From: Motilimonas pumila | GTDB lineage: Bacteria; Pseudomonadota; Gammaproteobacteria; Enterobacterales; CBDFNC01 | Assembly: GCF_003596335.1 (NCBI RefSeq) | Contig: NZ_QZCH01000003.1 | Span: 124,001-188,000 of the forward strand | Direction: 5' to 3' | DNA length: 64,000 nt | In this document: positions 61,195 to 64,000 of the stretch, piece by piece | Numbering within the stretch: the first letter of the stretch is position 1 | Layout: each line of letters opens with the position of its first letter | Notes under the pieces: model-generated | The model's database searches: none | Seen by the model: only the letters and a program-made list of their open reading frames with translations | What the model was told of the DNA's origin: nothing | Made by a program: the position numbers and the translations under genes

Positions 61195-61458
61195 ATTGCG
61201 TATTGAGCCGCTTATTGTTTACTTGCCAACCCGTACTTTCTTCCCTTTCGAGTGCACAAATTTGGAAATTAATTTACTTTAATTTTATAAATTAACTCTA
61301 TCTAAATCAGGGGCTTCCTAGGGCGGCTGTCAAAATATACAAAATAATGAGAAATTCGAAGCGGATCCTCCCTTGCAATGGACAAAATCCCCCTTAAAAT
61401 TAGAAAATGTGGGAAAATGTGTCTTTTTGTGGGAATTAGTGCAATTTAAGGGGGAGCT
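61195..61458 (+). other. rnpB-mraZ intergenic region
   Basis: No gene is visible. The first 170 bases are AT-rich without strong inverted repeats. The last 90 carry the mraZ promoter and MraZ-box-like repeats described separately. The whole gap from the rnpB 3' end to mraZ is about 304 bases including the terminator. Confidence 0.6.
61373..61434 (+). promoter_or_regulatory. mraZ promoter and MraZ-box-like repeats
   Basis: TTGCAA at 61373-61378 and TAAAAT at 61395-61400 are 16 bases apart and form a good sigma-70 promoter. Downstream, TGGGA occurs at 61410 and again at 61430, with a degenerate TGTCT copy at 61420. In E. coli MraZ binds TGGGN repeats at 10-base spacing in its own promoter, so this is probably the autoregulatory operator of the dcw cluster. 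Confidence 0.65.
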
Positions 61459-61917
61459 TTGTTACGAGGTGCGCACGGCATCAACCTTGATAGCAAAGGT
61501 CGATTTGCCATTCCAACCAAATACCGCGACTGGCTCCTAGACGAGTGTCAGGGGCAATTGGTGTGCACAGTGGATATCAACTCTCCTTGTTTATTGCTTT
61601 ACCCCTTGCATGAATGGTTAGAGGTAGAGAAAAAGTTACAAGGCTTGTCGAGCATGCGGCCGCAAGAACGGCGACTGCAACGGTTATTACTTGGTTATGC
61701 AACCGACTGTGAATTAGACAAGGCGGGGCGAATTCTTTTAGGTAGCCCCTTAAGACAGTACGCCAGCTTAGATAAAAAGCTGATGTTAGTAGGACAACTG
61801 AATAAATTTGAACTTTGGGATGAAGCGAGTTGGTTAGCGCAAGTTGAACAAGATGTCATTGCTCAACGCGGCAGCAATGAAGAGTTATCCCAAGGCTTAC
61901 AGGAATTTTCTTTATAA
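61459..61917 (+). CDS. mraZ: MraZ, transcriptional regulator of the dcw cluster
   Basis: This 152-residue protein has the same length as E. coli MraZ. It has two SpoVT-AbrB-like repeats ([18 protein letters not shown] near 9-26 and [18 protein letters not shown] near 87-104). It starts with TTG, preceded by a strong GGGGGAG site. MraZ represses its own operon by binding repeats upstream of the gene. rsmH follows one base after the stop. Confidence 0.96.
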   Translation: MLRGAHGINLDSKGRFAIPTKYRDWLLDECQGQLVCTVDINSPCLLLYPLHEWLEVEKKLQGLSSMRPQERRLQRLLLGYATDCELDKAGRILLGSPLRQYASLDKKLMLVGQLNKFELWDEASWLAQVEQDVIAQRGSNEELSQGLQEFSL

Positions 61918-61918
61918 T

Positions 61919-62866
61919 ATGACAACTGCATTTTCGCACACCACAGTGTTACTTGATGAAGCCGTCGCGGGGTTAAATATTAACCCTGATGGTATATATG
62001 TTGACTGTACTTTTGGTCGTGGTGGGCATTCTCGCTTGATCCTTTCTCAATTAGGCCCAAAGGGTCGTTTAATTGCAATCGACCGAGATCCACAAGCTAT
62101 TGCGGTAGCCGAGCAACTGGCTCAACAAGATGAACGCTTTACCATTGTGCATGGCCCCTTTTCCGGGTTAGCGCAGTATATAGAAGATAAAGCGCTAACT
62201 GGAAAAATAGATGGCGTGCTGATGGACTTAGGAGTATCTTCTCCGCAACTTGATGATGCAGAGCGTGGCTTCAGTTTTTTGCGTGATGGCCCCTTAGACA
62301 TGCGCATGGATCCGACATCAGGAGTCAGTGCCGCAGAGTGGTTAGCCAAAGCCGACGCTGAAGATATTGCTTGGGTGCTAAAAACGTTTGGTGAAGAACG
62401 CCATGCCCGCAAAATTGCCAGCGCAATTGTGATGGACCGAGTAGAGCGAGAGCCGTATACCCGGACTAAGCCGTTGGCTGAGATGATTGCTCGAGTAAAC
62501 CCGAGTAAAAAGGAAAAAAACAAGCATCCTGCGACGCGCAGCTTTCAAGCTATTCGCATTTATATCAACAGCGAATTAGAAGAAATAGACAAGGCATTAA
62601 ATGCTTCTTTGGAAGTATTAAAAGCCGATGGCCGTTTATCTGTGATCAGTTTCCATTCATTGGAAGACCGCATGGTTAAACGTTTTATCAGAAATCAGGA
62701 AAAAGGGCCCGAATATCCAGCAGGATTACCGCTCACTGAAGAGCAGTTGAATGTTGGTAGGACATTGAAGTCGATCGGAAAAGCCCGCAAACCAGGGAAG
62801 GAAGAGGTAACGGAAAATCCAAGAGCCAGAAGTTCTGTGCTCCGTATTGCTCAAAGGTTAAAATGA
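61919..62866 (+). CDS. rsmH: RsmH, 16S rRNA m4C1402 methyltransferase
   Basis: This 315-residue enzyme methylates N4 of C1402, the same nucleotide that RsmI ribose-methylates. The SAM-binding motif [16 protein letters not shown] lies at about 26-41, [14 protein letters not shown] near 100 and [12 protein letters not shown] near 245. ATG at 61919 gives the family length. The longer frame from 61844 lies inside mraZ. It overlaps ftsL by 4 bases. Confidence 0.96.
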   Translation: MTTAFSHTTVLLDEAVAGLNINPDGIYVDCTFGRGGHSRLILSQLGPKGRLIAIDRDPQAIAVAEQLAQQDERFTIVHGPFSGLAQYIEDKALTGKIDGVLMDLGVSSPQLDDAERGFSFLRDGPLDMRMDPTSGVSAAEWLAKADAEDIAWVLKTFGEERHARKIASAIVMDRVEREPYTRTKPLAEMIARVNPSKKEKNKHPATRSFQAIRIYINSELEEIDKALNASLEVLKADGRLSVISFHSLEDRMVKRFIRNQEKGPEYPAGLPLTEEQLNVGRTLKSIGKARKPGKEEVTENPRARSSVLRIAQRLK

Positions 62867-63174
62867 GACTAAACACAGGTTTATTGCAGGTCATTGCAAA
62901 AGACCTGCTTAAACACAAGTTGACCGTGTTGCTGGCTATCTGCGTGGTAGGCAGTGCTTTCTCGGTGATCATTGCTACCCATGAAACACGTTTGCTTACC
63001 GCGAAACGGGAATCCCTGCGCGCTGAGAAAGACCGTTTAGACATAGAATGGCGAAATTTATTATTAGAAGAAAACGCGCTGGTTGAGCATAGTCGCATTC
63101 GTAACATTGCCACAGAAAAACTGCATATGAAACGCGCAACGGGCCGCAATGAAGAAGTGGTGGAGCTGCCATGA
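62863..63174 (+). CDS. ftsL: FtsL, divisome protein
   Basis: This 103-residue bitopic protein has a cytoplasmic N-terminus, a membrane helix at about 20-38 and a periplasmic coiled coil with a leucine-zipper-like pattern at about 45-75. It binds FtsB and FtsQ and activates FtsWI. It overlaps rsmH and ftsI by 4 bases each. Confidence 0.94.
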   Translation: MRLNTGLLQVIAKDLLKHKLTVLLAICVVGSAFSVIIATHETRLLTAKRESLRAEKDRLDIEWRNLLLEENALVEHSRIRNIATEKLHMKRATGRNEEVVELP

Positions 63175-64000
63175 CACGACGCAACCCGAAGCCGAAACCA
63201 AACCTGATTAAGTGGCGTTTTGCTACCGTGGCTTCCGTCATCACCATGGTGTTTACTGTGCTGCTGGGGCGCGCAGCTTATATTCAAGTCATTGATCCTG
63301 ACCGGCTGCAACGAGAAGGTGACATGCGCAGCTTAAGAACCACTTCAACCCAAGTTCAACGAGGTATCATTAGTGATAGGCATGGTCAGCCTCTGGCCAT
63401 CAGCGTGCCGGTGCAAGCCGTATGGGCCGACCCAAAAGTGATACATCAAAAAGGCAGTTTGAAAGATTTGCGCGCTTGGCAAGCTTTATCTGACGTATTG
63501 TCTATTGAAGTAGAAAAGCTTCGCGGTAAGGTACAAAATCCAAAGAAGCGCTTTGTTTATTTACAGCGTCAAGTCAGTCCGGCCATGGCGCAATACGTGG
63601 ATCAGCTCGGTTTGCCGGGTGTCTACCTTAAACCTGAATCCCGCCGCTTTTACCCCACGGGTGAAATTAGCGCTCATGTGATTGGCTTTACCAATATTGA
63701 TGATAAAGGACAGGAAGGCATCGAGCGCACCTATGATGACTGGTTAACAGGTACGCCTGGCGAGCGTAAGGTCCGTAAAGACCGTCACGGTCGCGTGATT
63801 GAAGACATCGCGATTGTTAAACAAGCGCAGCAAGCCAAAGACATTGAGCTCAGCATAGATCAACGATTGCAATCGATTGCTTATCAAGCCTTGAAAAAGA
63901 TAGTGCAATTAAACAATGCAACCAGTGGCTCGGCGGTTGTGATTGATATTACCACGGGTGAAGTCTTAGCCATGGTGAACTCGCCTTCTTTTAACCCGAA
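63171..64000 (+). CDS. ftsI: FtsI (PBP3), septal transpeptidase, 5' part only
   Basis: The window ends after about 276 codons of a protein normally near 580. The N-terminal membrane helix is at about 20-40, then the non-catalytic dimerisation domain with RGIISDRHGQPLAIS at about 64-78. The transpeptidase domain begins near 235 (SGSAVVIDITTGEVLAMVN) but the catalytic SxxK serine lies beyond the window. FtsI cross-links septal peptidoglycan. The ATG at 63171 overlaps the ftsL stop. Confidence 0.96.
   Translation, partial: MTRRNPKPKPNLIKWRFATVASVITMVFTVLLGRAAYIQVIDPDRLQREGDMRSLRTTSTQVQRGIISDRHGQPLAISVPVQAVWADPKVIHQKGSLKDLRAWQALSDVLSIEVEKLRGKVQNPKKRFVYLQRQVSPAMAQYVDQLGLPGVYLKPESRRFYPTGEISAHVIGFTNIDDKGQEGIERTYDDWLTGTPGERKVRKDRHGRVIEDIAIVKQAQQAKDIELSIDQRLQSIAYQALKKIVQLNNATSGSAVVIDITTGEVLAMVNSPSFNP

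Noticed and set aside
62122-62523. Minus-strand frame of 133 codons inside rsmH
   Set aside because: It lies in antisense of a well conserved methyltransferase gene with no RBS or motif.

Overview
The window looks like core chromosome of a marine gammaproteobacterium of the Alteromonadales/Shewanella/Vibrio type. The evidence is a complete-looking MSHA type IV pilus locus (entered inside mshI), followed by mreBCD-maf-rng-yhdP-nit-tldD, the rpoN/lpt cluster, mlaFEDCB-ibaG-murA, degS/degQ, rplM-rpsI, petABC, sspAB and the start of the division/cell-wall (dcw) cluster. I cannot assign a genus from the sequence alone. No CRISPR array, prophage, intact insertion sequence, tRNA or recognisable defence system was seen.

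Layout. 1-17635 (+): MSHA pilus genes mshI, a PilN-like gene, mshJKLMNEGF, then prepilins mshB, mshA, mshC, mshD, mshO, mshP and the large tip/adhesin-like mshQ; many adjacent genes overlap or nearly touch. 17831-28925 (+): cell-shape genes mreBCD, then maf, rng, yhdP, nit and tldD. 28968-30922: yjgA/darP (-) sits between the protease partners tldD and pmbA. 31002-39046 (-): transcription runs from yrbG through kdsC, lptC, lptA, lptB, rpoN, ptsN, rapZ and npr to mgtE. Compared with the E. coli order, kdsD and hpf are not where they would be expected. 39178-43829 (+): mlaFEDCB, ibaG, murA. 43830-44292: a gene-poor gap. 44293-49734 (-): two secreted Lcl/DUF1566 proteins that look like a lineage-specific insertion, then degS, degQ and zapG. 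49812-55958 (+): zapE, rplM-rpsI, petABC, sspAB. 56007-59765 (-): dolP, diaA, yraN, lpoA. 59882-64000 (+): rsmI, the RNase P RNA gene rnpB, then mraZ, rsmH, ftsL and a truncated ftsI.

Functional theme. Most of the window is envelope biology: pilus assembly, the elongasome, lipopolysaccharide (LPS) export (Lpt), phospholipid asymmetry (Mla, YhdP), peptidoglycan synthesis (MurA, LpoA, FtsI), envelope proteolysis (DegS, DegQ) and outer-membrane quality (DolP). Nitrogen-PTS regulators (Npr, PtsN) and RapZ lie downstream of rpoN.

I did not find a convincing undescribed system. The parts most worth a second look are the Lcl-domain gene pair with its gene-poor flank, the unexplained rpoN-ptsN interval that takes the place of hpf, the mreB-mreC interval with a 16-bp palindrome, and the Ser/Asn-rich low-complexity insert in MshL. 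Start codons were moved from the longest open frame wherever a ribosome-binding site (RBS), overlap or family length argued for it. All family assignments are from reading the translations; no database search was run.
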